64,000 nt of DNA from assembly GCA_963752965.1 (NCBI GenBank), contig CAVWAJ010000012.1:62001-126000 (forward strand), in the 5' to 3' direction. The notes beneath the pieces were generated by a model. It was given only the letters and a program-made list of their open reading frames with translations. It was not told the origin of the DNA and did not search any database. Position 1 is the first letter of the stretch; every line of letters begins with the position of its first letter. This DNA is from QHXW01 sp963752965 (GTDB lineage: Bacteria > Acidobacteriota > Terriglobia > Bryobacterales > Bryobacteraceae). This document shows, piece by piece, positions 23,350 to 32,033 of the stretch. Both the position numbers and the translations under genes were made by a program.

Positions 23350-23820
23350 CTAGAACCCGTTGCGCTCTCCCGTGACAGGCATCCCCGAGTAGTGCACGTG
23401 CACCAAACGCCACTGCCCTTGCTCTTTGCGATAGATCTGCGTTTCGCGGCCATGGGTCGCGAGCGGCGCGCCGTCTTTTCTGAACTTCGCTGCAAAATCC
23501 CAATAGAATTCAGACCATGCGGTGTCTCCATACGCGTGGATCGATACGTCTCGAATGCTGAGCTTTCGTTCGGAGAAAGTATCTCCCATCAGGTGTGCAA
23601 AAACATTCTGCGCCACCTGATCCAAGCCGTGCTCATGCCCGAGTGGATGAATGAATGAGACGTCTGGTGAATTCGACCAGATCTGTCTGACAAGCGCCAC
23701 GTCGGCGCTGTCAACGGCCTTCGCGTACTCCGCGATCAGGTGTTGGATGCCGGCAACGTCCGCTGGTGGCCCACTCAACTGCGCACCTAGGACGAAAGCC
23801 AGCAGAATTGTGAGACTCAT
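23350..23820 (-). CDS. Secreted SnoaL/NTF2-like protein
   Basis: The start M-S-L-T-I-L-L-A-F-V-L-G-A-Q-L-S-G is chosen because it opens a signal peptide; the 93 codons of open frame above it run antisense into the next gene. It is 156 residues. The mature part fits an NTF2-like cone: I-Q-H-L-I-A-E-Y-A-K-A-V-D-S-A-D at the first helix, then D-T-A-W-S-E-F-Y-W-D-F and Q-W-R-L-V-H-V-H-Y-S at the end. Such SnoaL-like proteins bind or isomerise small molecules; the role here is unknown. It shares a promoter region with the divergent gene at 23883. Confidence 0.8.
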   Translation of the reverse strand: MSLTILLAFVLGAQLSGPPADVAGIQHLIAEYAKAVDSADVALVRQIWSNSPDVSFIHPLGHEHGLDQVAQNVFAHLMGDTFSERKLSIRDVSIHAYGDTAWSEFYWDFAAKFRKDGAPLATHGRETQIYRKEQGQWRLVHVHYSGMPVTGERNGF

Positions 23821-23830
23821 GATGGGTAAG

Positions 23831-23873
23831 TTAACACGTTCGTTGGTCCCGTCGCTTCGAGCGAACTTGTTAA
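23831..23873. promoter_or_regulatory. 12-bp inverted repeat in a divergent promoter (possible operator)
   Basis: TTAACACGTTCG (23831-23842) and CGAACTTGTTAA (23862-23873) are inverted repeats matching at 11 of 12 positions. Their centres are 31 bases apart, about three helical turns. They sit in the 62-base gap between the SnoaL-like gene (minus) and the PD40 gene (plus), where a single dimeric regulator could control both. Confidence 0.45.
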
Positions 23874-23882
23874 CATCAATGC

Positions 23883-25001
23883 ATGGGCCCTTTCGCGGCG
23901 CGGCCGCGCCGCTGGACGCGCCGATCACTCCTCGCGTTCTTGGCAACATCCGGTTTCGCTGTCGAACGCGGCAAAGGCGTTCAATTCGGTTCGGATTTCC
24001 AGCGCTTCCCCGACCCGGCAACCGAGCTCGAAGTAACTCGCCTGACAAGTGCCTCATACGCGACTCACCTGCCGGCCTACTATCAGCGCGCCATCTCACA
24101 CAAGGAGCAGTTCGTGCTCTGCTGCAGCGATCGCACCGGCTCGCCGCAGGCCTTCCGTCTGAATCTGAAAAACGGCGAATGGGTGCAGCTCACCGACGCC
24201 GCCGCGCTCGACGGCTCGACCCTCACTCTGATGCCGGACGAGCGCAGTTTCTGTTACTTCGACGGGCCGTCGCTGAAGCGCGCCGATATGTCCAAGTTCC
24301 GCGAGCGCGAAATCTACCGCGTCCCCGAGGGCTTCGAGCGTTGCCCCGGCTCAAGCGTTACCGATGACGGCCTCTACGCCATGTTCGCCGAGTGCCGCCC
24401 CGACGCCTCGCGCCTCCGCTTGGTAGCCATGGCCAAAGGGACCGCCACCACACTCACCGAAACTCCGTGGCCAATCAGCGACCCCGTGGGCCGACCGCGC
24501 CGCACGCAAGTCCTTTATCGACAAGAATCTAGCGCGCTCTGGCTAGTCAACTTCGACGGCCAGCAGAATCGCAAGCTCAAGATCGCTCCGGGCCCCGTGG
24601 GACCGGCGCGCTGGGCGCCCGACGGACGAACGATTCTGTATCTGCATTTTCCCGAGGAGAAAACCCAGCTCAACACCATCCGCGAGCACACGCCCGACGC
24701 CAATCAGGACCAGCTCGTAGCTAAAACCAGTCAATTCGTGCACTTCGACGCCAACCGCGATACTTCGGTGTTCGTGGGTGCGAGCCGCAACAAGGCGTCA
24801 CCCCATATTCTGCTGCTGCTGCGCACGACGGGGCGGGAGCTAACCCTGTGCGAGCACGCGGCCACGGACCCCGCCGCCGCTGCGCCGGTCTTTTCCCCAG
24901 ACAGTCAACAGGTTTATTTTCAAAGTGATAGAGAGGGAAAAGCGGCGATTTACCGCATTCACGTGGAACGCTTCGTAGAAAAGATCGAGCCGGAACAATA
25001 A
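23883..25001 (+). CDS. Beta-propeller protein of the oligogalacturonate lyase/TolB type
   Basis: A 372-residue protein with a Tat-like leader (T-R-R-S-L-L-A-F-L-A). Repeats of PD40-type blades follow: T-L-M-P-D-E-R-S-F-C-Y-F, A-R-W-A-P-D-G-R-T-I-L-Y-L and A-P-V-F-S-P-D-S-Q-Q-V-Y-F-Q-S-D at the end. The layout, including a conserved L-T-x-A-x-x-L-D-G-S-T block and the F-V-H-F-D region, recalls oligogalacturonide lyases (PL22), which split pectin fragments, but the catalytic His and metal ligands cannot be confirmed by eye. It may simply be a TolB-like binding protein. A palindromic site lies upstream. Confidence 0.7.
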   Translation: MGPFAARPRRWTRRSLLAFLATSGFAVERGKGVQFGSDFQRFPDPATELEVTRLTSASYATHLPAYYQRAISHKEQFVLCCSDRTGSPQAFRLNLKNGEWVQLTDAAALDGSTLTLMPDERSFCYFDGPSLKRADMSKFREREIYRVPEGFERCPGSSVTDDGLYAMFAECRPDASRLRLVAMAKGTATTLTETPWPISDPVGRPRRTQVLYRQESSALWLVNFDGQQNRKLKIAPGPVGPARWAPDGRTILYLHFPEEKTQLNTIREHTPDANQDQLVAKTSQFVHFDANRDTSVFVGASRNKASPHILLLLRTTGRELTLCEHAATDPAAAAPVFSPDSQQVYFQSDREGKAAIYRIHVERFVEKIEPEQ

Positions 25002-25002
25002 C

Positions 25003-27426
25003 CTACTGAATCAGCGCGGGCCGAAACTCGGGGTTCGGCGGGACCGAGGACAGGCTGCGCGCCTGCTTGGCCTGGTACATGCGCTTGTCGGCGACGGCGA
25101 GGAGTTGCTCGGCGTCATTGCCATCTTCCGGAAAACACGCCGCCCCCACGCTCACCGACAAAATGTCTTCCTGGTAGAGGGCCAAGCCTACTTGGCTGGT
25201 GATCTGCCGATATTGCAATGACTTAGAAACAACTACCTCGTGCGGTGCGCCCCCGAGGATCACCACGAATTCGTCTCCACCCATCCGTGCCACGCAATCA
25301 TACTCGCGGCAAACACCTCGCAGACCCTCGGCGATCATCTGGAGCACTTTATTTCCCGCCAGGTGGCCAAACCGGTCATTAATGCCTTTGAAACCATCGA
25401 GATCCAGAACCACCACGACCAGGGAAGCGCCCGTGCGCCGGGAGCGGGCGAGCTCGCTATCGAGTTGCAGAAACAGGGAGCGTGCATTGGGAAGTCCGGT
25501 CAGCTCGTCGGTGACGGCCGAGTCCTCCACTTGCCGGTATCTGAGGGCATTCTCGATGGCCAGGCCGGCTTTGGTGCTGATGGCCTGCAAGATACGCAAA
25601 TGGTCGCGCGTAAAGGCATCAGCCTCAGCATGATAGAGGGTCAGGACCCCAGCCACGCCGGTCACTCCTTCAAGCGGCACGGCCAAAGCCGAGCGGAGCC
25701 GGCTTAACTTGCCGGGATCATTCAGGTAGCTGGGCTCGACCGACGGATTGCCGTTGATGATGGGCCGGCGATTCTCCGCCACCCAGCCCGACAGGCCCTG
25801 GCCCAAGGGGATTTCGAGCGCGGAGAACAACCGGCGCTCCTCGCCGTTCACAAACTGGGCCTTCAGCCGGTCCTGCCGGCACACGTAGATAGCCACTGTG
25901 TCGAAGGGAATCATGTGCTTGAGGTGCGCGGCCAATAGCGAGAGCGTCTCATCCACACTCAGCGAGCTGCCCAGCTCGTTGAGCAAATCGGCCAGCAGGT
26001 GAAACTCCTGGCGGGCGGCGGCAATGGAGGCCAGGAAGTCCATCGCGATTTCCGGAGGCACCACTTTACCGGCGTTTTCAAAGCCGGCACCGGGAGTACC
26101 CCGGTCTACGCGGGCGTTGGTGGAAAGCCGGGCCGGGCCCGAACTCGCCGCCATGGCCAGGCGCTCCAAGTCCTCCGAACGCCGCACCAGCACTTCCACC
26201 ACGCGCGGATCAAAGCTCACGCCCGACTCGGCGACCACCTTTTCCAGCGCGATTTCCCGCGGGAAAGCCCGCCGGTACTGGCGGTCCGATGCCAAGGCGT
26301 CGAGGCAATCGACCGCCGCCAGAATGCGCGCACCGATGGGGATTTCCTCACCCCTGAGTCCGTCCGGATAGCCCGACCCATTCCATTTTTCGTGATGCGA
26401 GCGCACGATGGGCTCTACCGGATAGGGGAATTGCACGCGCTGGAGGATTTCAGCGCCCACCAGAGGGTGGATCTTCATCTTTTCGAATTCTTCCGGTGTC
26501 AGTTTGCCGGGCTTGGAAATGATGTACTCGGGCACGGCCAGCTTGCCGATGTCGTGGAGCAACGCGGCCGCTTCGAGAGCCTGGAGGTCGGAGCGGCTGA
26601 GCTGCATTTCCTTGCCGATTTCGGTGGCGTAAACTTTCACGCGCCGCAAATGATCGTAGGTGGTGTCGTCCTTGGCATCGATCGCCATGGCCAGCGCTTC
26701 AATGGTGCGCAGGTGAAGATCGGCCATCTCCGTGACGTGTCTTTTCTCCTCTTCCAGGCGGACCAGATACAGATCATAGGAACGGTAGACCAGATAGATG
26801 ACAGGCAGCAGCAGCAGCCCGATTTCCCAGCCGGTCCGCTCATCGACCACGTGCACCAGGCCGGCAAGCGCCGCCACGACCATGTACTGCGGGGCGGTCC
26901 AAACGAAGTTCTCGCACCAGAGGCGCCAAAAGCCCGTGCTATCGGTGAGCGCCAGAACCCCAGCCACGGCGAGCGTGTTGAGCAAGAAGAACACCAACGT
27001 CGCGGCAATCAGCGGAACCGGAGGAGAGCCATTGAACGCTTCGAGCACCCGCCAGTGATACGTGTTGAAGGCGCAATAGGAAGCAACGGTGAGTGTAGCC
27101 AGATTGAAGACCATCTGCACGGGCCGGGGCTGGTGCTGTGCATGCCACAACATCTGTCCCACTGCGCCCGCGCACGCGATGGCCAGCACGCGCCGAATGT
27201 CCAGTTCCACGATGCCCGTCATGATGAAGAAGAAGCTGACCGACAGCGTTCCCGTGACCCCCGGCAACCGCACCTTCAACTGCGAAGTGATCGCGGCGCC
27301 AACCAGATAACAAAGGAACCGCATCGCATCCACCGGACCGAGTGTTGACGGCGTACGCGCCAGCACCAGCACGCCCAAAATGGCCATGAGGATGACGTAG
27401 CGTTTCGCTTGTGAGGACACGAGCAT
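25003..27426 (-). CDS. 7TM-HD-GYP-GAF-GGDEF cyclic-di-GMP turnover protein
   Basis: An 807-residue membrane protein carrying opposed enzyme domains. Residues 8-218 hold about seven membrane helices (a MASE-like sensor). Residues 235-420 are an HD-GYP phosphodiesterase with H291-D292 in L-L-H-D-I-G-K and the signature H-H-E-K-W-N-G-S-G-Y-P-D-G-L from 344. Residues 470-630 are a GAF domain. Residues 635-795 are a GGDEF cyclase with an intact G-G-D-E-F at 716-720 and an I-site R707-x-x-D710 five residues before it. It could both make and destroy c-di-GMP, with product inhibition and GAF control. It is divergent from a sigma-54 activator, suggesting linked signalling. Confidence 0.93.
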   Translation of the reverse strand: MLVSSQAKRYVILMAILGVLVLARTPSTLGPVDAMRFLCYLVGAAITSQLKVRLPGVTGTLSVSFFFIMTGIVELDIRRVLAIACAGAVGQMLWHAQHQPRPVQMVFNLATLTVASYCAFNTYHWRVLEAFNGSPPVPLIAATLVFFLLNTLAVAGVLALTDSTGFWRLWCENFVWTAPQYMVVAALAGLVHVVDERTGWEIGLLLLPVIYLVYRSYDLYLVRLEEEKRHVTEMADLHLRTIEALAMAIDAKDDTTYDHLRRVKVYATEIGKEMQLSRSDLQALEAAALLHDIGKLAVPEYIISKPGKLTPEEFEKMKIHPLVGAEILQRVQFPYPVEPIVRSHHEKWNGSGYPDGLRGEEIPIGARILAAVDCLDALASDRQYRRAFPREIALEKVVAESGVSFDPRVVEVLVRRSEDLERLAMAASSGPARLSTNARVDRGTPGAGFENAGKVVPPEIAMDFLASIAAARQEFHLLADLLNELGSSLSVDETLSLLAAHLKHMIPFDTVAIYVCRQDRLKAQFVNGEERRLFSALEIPLGQGLSGWVAENRRPIINGNPSVEPSYLNDPGKLSRLRSALAVPLEGVTGVAGVLTLYHAEADAFTRDHLRILQAISTKAGLAIENALRYRQVEDSAVTDELTGLPNARSLFLQLDSELARSRRTGASLVVVVLDLDGFKGINDRFGHLAGNKVLQMIAEGLRGVCREYDCVARMGGDEFVVILGGAPHEVVVSKSLQYRQITSQVGLALYQEDILSVSVGAACFPEDGNDAEQLLAVADKRMYQAKQARSLSSVPPNPEFRPALIQ

Positions 27427-27532
27427 TGTCCAGAGGTTCTATCGGCGAGAGGAAGCCGAACCTGTAGGCCCGGCAACGCCAGAATCCCTGAAGTTTCTCG
27501 CGCTAAATGACGAATGTTTCGAATGACAGCCC

Positions 27533-28582
27533 ATGGGCAATCCCTTTGTGCCGCTCCACCCCTCGTTCCGCCCGAACTCCTCATCCGGGCTGACCACTAC
27601 CCCGCGCATCGGTCAATTACCCGAGGCCGAGACATCCGACCGGCCACGCGTGTCGACGTTCCTGGGGATGCCGGCAGTGATTCAAAGCGCACCCATGCGG
27701 CGCCTCGTGGGCCTTGTGGAACGCGTGGGCCGTTCGGGCGCGGCGGTGCTGATTACGGGCGAGACAGGCGCCGGCAAGGAGCTGATCGCCCGGGCCCTCC
27801 ACGAGTACTCGGCGCGTTCGGCGCGCCCATGGATCGACCTCAACTGCGCCGCGCTGCCGGAGCTGTTAATCGAGAGCGAATTGTTCGGATACGAGAGAGG
27901 CGCATTCAGTGGCGCGATGGCGAGCAAGCCAGGCATGTTCGAGCTGGCGCATACGGGCTCGCTGTTTCTCGATGAAGTGGGAGAGCTGCCTCCCCGAGTG
28001 CAGGTAAAGCTCTTGCGCGTGCTGGACGGCGCCCCGTACTACCGGCTGGGGGGAACCCGGAAAATCTCAGCCGATGCGCGCGTGATCGCCGCCAGCAACC
28101 AAGACCTCGGCGCAGCCATGGCGGCGGGCTCTTTCCGGCGCGATCTTTACTACCGGCTGGCACAGGTCCGTATCCACGTGCCGCCACTGCGCGAGCGCGT
28201 GGAGGACATCGCCCCGTTAGCCCGTTTCTTTCTTGAACAGCAGGAACCGCCGGCGTTGCGGTTCTCCGAGGAGGCGCTCGGAGCGCTGGAGCGTTACGAG
28301 TGGCCGGGGAATGTGCGAGAGCTCCGGAATGTGGTGGTCGAGGCGGCAGTGATGACGGATGGCGAGCGCATCGAGTTGCACGATTTGCCGTTGGCCGTTC
28401 AGGCTGCACCGCCCAAAGCGGTGACCCTCGAAGACGTGGAACGAGAGACCATCCTCCGGGTTCTGGAAGAAAACGGGGGGCGGCAGCAGCGGACGGCCGA
28501 TATCCTGGGCATCTCGTTGCGCACACTAGGCCGGAAGCTGAAATCCTACGAACAGTTTTGGTGGAATGGCCGGAATTCGTGA
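27533..28582 (+). CDS. Sigma-54-dependent transcriptional activator, Fis type
   Basis: A 349-residue bacterial enhancer-binding protein. Residues 40-280 are the AAA+ domain: Walker A G-E-T-G-A-G-K-E (76-83), Walker B S-L-F-L-D-E-V-G, the R-D-L-Y-Y-R-L-A sensor block and E-W-P-G-N-V-R-E-L. Residues 305-345 form a Fis-like helix-turn-helix (R-T-A-D-I-L-G-I-S-L-R-T-L). There is no receiver or sensing domain, only about 40 residues of N-terminal tail, so activity may be set by another protein. The sigma-54 contact loop reads G-A-F-S-G-A (123-128) instead of G-A-F-T-G-A; Ser for Thr is a mild change, often still functional. Its targets are unknown. It is divergent from the c-di-GMP protein. Confidence 0.92.
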   Translation: MGNPFVPLHPSFRPNSSSGLTTTPRIGQLPEAETSDRPRVSTFLGMPAVIQSAPMRRLVGLVERVGRSGAAVLITGETGAGKELIARALHEYSARSARPWIDLNCAALPELLIESELFGYERGAFSGAMASKPGMFELAHTGSLFLDEVGELPPRVQVKLLRVLDGAPYYRLGGTRKISADARVIAASNQDLGAAMAAGSFRRDLYYRLAQVRIHVPPLRERVEDIAPLARFFLEQQEPPALRFSEEALGALERYEWPGNVRELRNVVVEAAVMTDGERIELHDLPLAVQAAPPKAVTLEDVERETILRVLEENGGRQQRTADILGISLRTLGRKLKSYEQFWWNGRNS

Positions 28583-28818
28583 GTTTGGGCACAGGTGCCA
28601 GCCCAAGGAGCCGCATGTCTCACGATTTCAACAACATTTCGCATCGAATCCGCCCTTAAAATGAAACCAGGGCACTAGGGGCAACGTCGTATGGTGTTGT
28701 CATGCAAGAGGATGTCGAGAGATATCCGAAGTGACTCAAGATACCACCGTGGAAACAGCGACCTGTGCCATTTCATGTGGTCGTGAACACATTCTGCAAA
28801 CTAGAGGAGATTTTTGAC

Positions 28819-29487
28819 GTGAGACGAATCTGCTGTTACCTTCCCCTGCTGTCCATGCTTGTGATTATCCCGTTTGCCCACGGGCAGGCCGGCGTTGACG
28901 TCGCCATCGGCTTCGGTGCCGCCCATGACAAGGCAAACTCCAGCGGCCTCGATAACGCCTCGTCGGCAAACGCCTATGGCTCCTGCACGCCGGGAACCGG
29001 AGACGCGAACTGCCAGTCATTGCCGGCGCTGAACAGTTTCTTCCTGGGATTTGGCGGCGACGTCATGTTCAAGCAGAAGTTCGGTTTCGGGATGGAAGCC
29101 AACATTCAACCCTCCCGGCCCAACTATGGGCCGCTGAATTACCGCGAGACGTTCTACGATTTCAATGGTGTTTATCAGCCCATCAGCCAGAAGCGTTTCA
29201 GCGTGCAATTGCAAGGGGGAGTTGGCGGCGCACGGACAAGTTTTGCGATTAATCAAAGTGGGTGCGTGGGCACGGCAGTTTGCACCACGCAGAACACGCC
29301 CATAGGGAACGCCAGCCATTTTCAGGTGCATTTCGGAGCCGGTGTCCAAATCTACGTGACGGAGCACATCTTCATCCGTCCAGAGTACGACTTGCACTAC
29401 GTGCCGGGTTTTACCAACCAGTTCGGCAGCAACCTGGTGTCGGCGGGCATGGTCTGGATTGGGTACAATCTGGGCCACGGGCAGTAA
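28819..29487 (+). CDS. Outer-membrane beta-barrel protein
   Basis: A GTG at 28819, 8 bases after AGAGGAG, starts R-R-I-C-C-Y-L-P-L-L-S-M-L-V-I-I-P-F-A-H-G-Q-A, a signal peptide; the frame is open 18 codons upstream. The 222-residue product is rich in alternating strands ending in aromatic residues (F-F-L-G-F-G-G-D-V-M-F, G-F-G-M-E-A-N-I-Q, I-F-I-R-P-E-Y-D-L-H-Y-V). It closes W-I-G-Y-N-L-G-H-G, as in small OmpA/OmpW-like 8-strand barrels. Two cysteine pairs lie in loops. Function unknown. A palindromic repeat element follows it. Confidence 0.75.
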   Translation: MRRICCYLPLLSMLVIIPFAHGQAGVDVAIGFGAAHDKANSSGLDNASSANAYGSCTPGTGDANCQSLPALNSFFLGFGGDVMFKQKFGFGMEANIQPSRPNYGPLNYRETFYDFNGVYQPISQKRFSVQLQGGVGGARTSFAINQSGCVGTAVCTTQNTPIGNASHFQVHFGAGVQIYVTEHIFIRPEYDLHYVPGFTNQFGSNLVSAGMVWIGYNLGHGQ

Positions 29488-29523
29488 AGCAGGTTTTAGG
29501 TTCTAGGTGCTAGGTTTTAGGGA

Positions 29524-29609
29524 AAACCGCTCCCTTTGGTCGCGGCTCAGAAAAGTCCCCGCAACGTCGCTGGGATGGTTCAGAGCCGCGCGCATAAGCG
29601 CAGCGGTTT
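29524..29609. repeat. Imperfect long inverted repeat, REP-like intergenic element
   Basis: The left arm starts AAACCGCT (29524-29531) and continues to GCGGCTC (29542-29548). The right arm has GAGCCGC (29583-29589) and ends AGCGGTTT (29602-29609). The outer 8 bp and inner 7 bp pair exactly, so an 86-base cruciform or RNA hairpin can form. I recall similar elements with CCGCTCCC and TCGCGGCTC cores being abundant between Solibacter genes. It lies between two genes on the same strand and may also end transcription. Just before it, 29493-29522 repeats TAGGTTCTAGGTGCTAGG-like units. Confidence 0.6.
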
Positions 29610-29645
29610 CAGACACACTACACTTGTACCTGAAACCTATCCTCT

Positions 29646-30071
29646 ATGACATCTGCCTTTGATCTTCCAACAAAGAAAACGTTAAATTTGGCCGCTATCA
29701 AGACCATGGTGGCGGGCGCCGAAGCCGAGGCGCAGAGGCGTGGGGTCGAGGTGACCCTCTGCATTGTGGACGAGACGGGCAACCTGCTGTTTCTGCAAAA
29801 AGCGGACGGCGCGGGGGTGATCACGATCCAATTCGCCCAGAAGAAGGCGCGGCACGCGGCGCTGTACGGGCGGCCGTCGGGGGACGCGGCGGATCAGCTC
29901 AGCGCAGGCAACCTACAGGTCCTCATTTTTCCCGAGGCGTTCCCTAATCAAGGCGGTCTGCCGATTCGGGTGGACGGCCAGACGATTGGTGGCATCGCGG
30001 CGAGTGGCGTCGCCTCGGAGATCGACGAGGCCATTGCGAGAGCTGGGATTGATGCGTTGAGGCAGAAATAG
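29646..30071 (+). CDS. GlcG/HbpS family protein
   Basis: A 141-residue cytosolic protein of the DUF336 family (GlcG, HbpS, PduO C-terminal). Markers are A-G-A-E-A-E-A-Q-R-R-G-V-E-V-T-L-C-I-V-D, then A-R-H-A-A-L-Y-G-R-P-S, G-G-L-P-I-R-V-D-G-Q-T-I-G-G-I-A-A-S-G and D-E-A-I-A-R-A-G. Some relatives bind haem or cob(II)alamin, but most have no known role. The ATG has a weak ribosome site. A perfect 16-bp palindrome, GCTGACAGCTGTCAGC, at 30078-30093 just after the stop may act as terminator or regulator. Confidence 0.88.
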   Translation: MTSAFDLPTKKTLNLAAIKTMVAGAEAEAQRRGVEVTLCIVDETGNLLFLQKADGAGVITIQFAQKKARHAALYGRPSGDAADQLSAGNLQVLIFPEAFPNQGGLPIRVDGQTIGGIAASGVASEIDEAIARAGIDALRQK

Positions 30072-30117
30072 CTGACAGCTGACAGCTGTCAGCAGGTGCG
30101 TGCTACACTCCTCGTTA

Positions 30118-30255
30118 ATGGCGACGGACCGCGCCCACATACCCGATGAGCCGCCTCCGTTTCTGGGCACCTGGAGGCGCGTCTACATGGCGGTCCTGAT
30201 TTATCTTGCCTGCCTGATCGCCGTGTTCTACGTTTTCACCCGAATGTTTTCATGA
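30118..30255 (+). CDS. 45-residue membrane protein coupled to the SSS symporter
   Basis: A short frame, M-A-T-D-R-A-H-I-P-D-E-P-P-P-F, then R-V-Y-M-A-V-L-I-Y-L-A-C-L-I-A-V-F-Y-V-F and a short end. It has one membrane helix with a proline- and acid-rich cytosolic start. Its TGA overlaps the ATG of the symporter gene (ATGA at 30252-30255), which strongly implies co-translation. Several solute:sodium symporters have a small helper subunit encoded just upstream (DUF485, DUF3311 and DUF4212 types). This one is shorter than those and I do not recognise its family. Confidence 0.7.
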   Translation: MATDRAHIPDEPPPFLGTWRRVYMAVLIYLACLIAVFYVFTRMFS

Positions 30256-31955
30256 GACCGCTCGACTGGCTGGTGCTGAGCGGCACGCTGGCCGCCATTG
30301 TCAGCTACGGGCTATATAAGGGCCGCGGCAGCGACACGATGAACAAGTACCTGCTGGCAGGCAGAACCATGCCTTGGTACGCCATGGCGCTCTCCATCAT
30401 GGCCACGCAAGCGAGCGCCATCACGTTCATTTCGACCACGGGACAGGCCTACGTTGACGGCATGCGTTTCGTGCAGTTCTACTTCGGGATGCCCATCGCC
30501 ATGGTGATTCTTTGCGCCACAGCGGTGCCGTTATTCCATCGCGCCAACGTTTACACGGCGTACGAATTTCTAGAGAAGCGCTTTGACGCCAAGACGCGGG
30601 CGCTCGCGAGCATCGTGTTTCTGATACAGCGCGGCCTGGCGGTAGGGCTATCGCTTTACGCGCCGGCGATCGTGCTGGCGGTGATTTTCGGCTGGCCCGA
30701 CCGCGTTACCACGCTGGTGATGGGCGCGTTGATCACGATCTACACAGTAACGGGCGGCATCAAGGCCGTGACCTGGACCGACGTGCAGCAGATGATCATC
30801 ATTCTGTGCGGGCTGGTGGTGGCGTTCTTCATGATTGTCCACATGCTGCCGCGCGACGTTTCGTTCGCGGATGCCGTCTACTTGGCGGGCGCGACGGGCA
30901 AACTAAATGCCGTGGATTTGAAGTTCGATCTCAACAACCGGTATAACCTGTGGAGCGGGCTGATCGGCGGTTGTTTTCTGGCGCTCTCGTATTTCGGCTG
31001 CGATCAATCGCAGGTGCAGCGGTACCTCACCGGCAAATCCATCGCGCAGAGCAAGCTGAGCCTGGTGTTCACTGCGATGGCCAAGATCCCGATGCAGTTT
31101 CTGATCCTGTTCGTCGGGGCGATGGTGTTCGTGTTTTTTCTTTTTGAGCGGCCGCCGCTGCTGTTTCAGAGTGTCGCGATGCACGAACTCGAATCGCCCG
31201 GCCTCCAACGGCAATATGCGCCGATTGGCGAAAAATTCAGCCAGGCATTCGAACGCCGCAAGCAGGCGGCCATCGCGCTGGCAGAAGCGCGGCGAGTGCA
31301 CGCGGACGGCAAGCGTGCGGCCTTGATCGGCCAATACCGCGAAGCGCAGCAGGAGATCAATACGGCTCGCGCGCAGGGCGTCAAGCTTTATGTGAACGCG
31401 GGTGGCGAAAAGGCTTTCAACGACACTAACTATATTTTCCTTTCTTTCGTGACGCGCTATTTGCCGGCGGGCGTGGTGGGATTGCTGATCGCGGTGATCT
31501 TCGCGGCGGCGATGTCGTCGAGTTCAGGGGAAGTGAATTCGCTGGCCACGGTGACGGTGATCGACGTCTACAAACGGCACATTCGCCCCAAAGCGACGGA
31601 CCGCCATTACTTGTGGGTGTCGCGGCTGGCAACGGCATTCTGGGCGTCATACGCTGTCTTTTTCGCGCAGTACGCCAAGAAACTGGGCTCGCTGATCGAG
31701 GCTGTGAACCTGCTGGGGTCGCTTTTCTACGGGTCGCTTCTGGGCGTGTTCGTGCTGGCGTTCTGGTTCCGGCGGGTGAGCGGCACAGGCGCATTCATCG
31801 GCATGCTGGTGGGCGAGGCGGCTATCTTCGCGGCATTTTGGTTCACGGGGATTTCGTTTCTCTGGTACAACGTCATCGGCTGCGTGGTGGTGATTATCAC
31901 GGGCGTGGTGATTTCGTCGTTGTGGCCGGCAGAGCGTGTTGGGCGACCTGCGTAG
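30252..31955 (+). CDS. Sodium:solute symporter (SSS family)
   Basis: A 567-residue transporter with about 13 membrane helices. The opening Y-L-L-A-G-R-T-M-P-W-Y-A-M-A-L-S-I-M-A-T-Q-A-S-A block is the helix 1-2 signature. Y-T-V-T-G-G-I-K-A-V-T-W-T-D-V-Q-Q is the conserved helix 5 block, and S-Y-F-G-C-D-Q-S-Q-V-Q-R-Y follows. Unlike most relatives it has an extra hydrophilic loop of roughly 85 residues (about 310-395) between two helices. That loop is rich in Ala, Arg and Glu, with a likely coiled coil (E-R-R-K-Q-A-A-I-A-L-A-E-A-R-R). The substrate is unknown; relatives carry sugars, amino acids or organic acids. It is translationally coupled to a 45-residue membrane protein. Confidence 0.92.
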   Translation: MRPLDWLVLSGTLAAIVSYGLYKGRGSDTMNKYLLAGRTMPWYAMALSIMATQASAITFISTTGQAYVDGMRFVQFYFGMPIAMVILCATAVPLFHRANVYTAYEFLEKRFDAKTRALASIVFLIQRGLAVGLSLYAPAIVLAVIFGWPDRVTTLVMGALITIYTVTGGIKAVTWTDVQQMIIILCGLVVAFFMIVHMLPRDVSFADAVYLAGATGKLNAVDLKFDLNNRYNLWSGLIGGCFLALSYFGCDQSQVQRYLTGKSIAQSKLSLVFTAMAKIPMQFLILFVGAMVFVFFLFERPPLLFQSVAMHELESPGLQRQYAPIGEKFSQAFERRKQAAIALAEARRVHADGKRAALIGQYREAQQEINTARAQGVKLYVNAGGEKAFNDTNYIFLSFVTRYLPAGVVGLLIAVIFAAAMSSSSGEVNSLATVTVIDVYKRHIRPKATDRHYLWVSRLATAFWASYAVFFAQYAKKLGSLIEAVNLLGSLFYGSLLGVFVLAFWFRRVSGTGAFIGMLVGEAAIFAAFWFTGISFLWYNVIGCVVVIITGVVISSLWPAERVGRPA

Positions 31956-32033
31956 CCCGATGCGGAAGAAGGCCGGACACCGCTTGCTCACGCGCGCGGC
32001 TCGGAAACGCGATACCGAGGCCGCCAGACGGCT

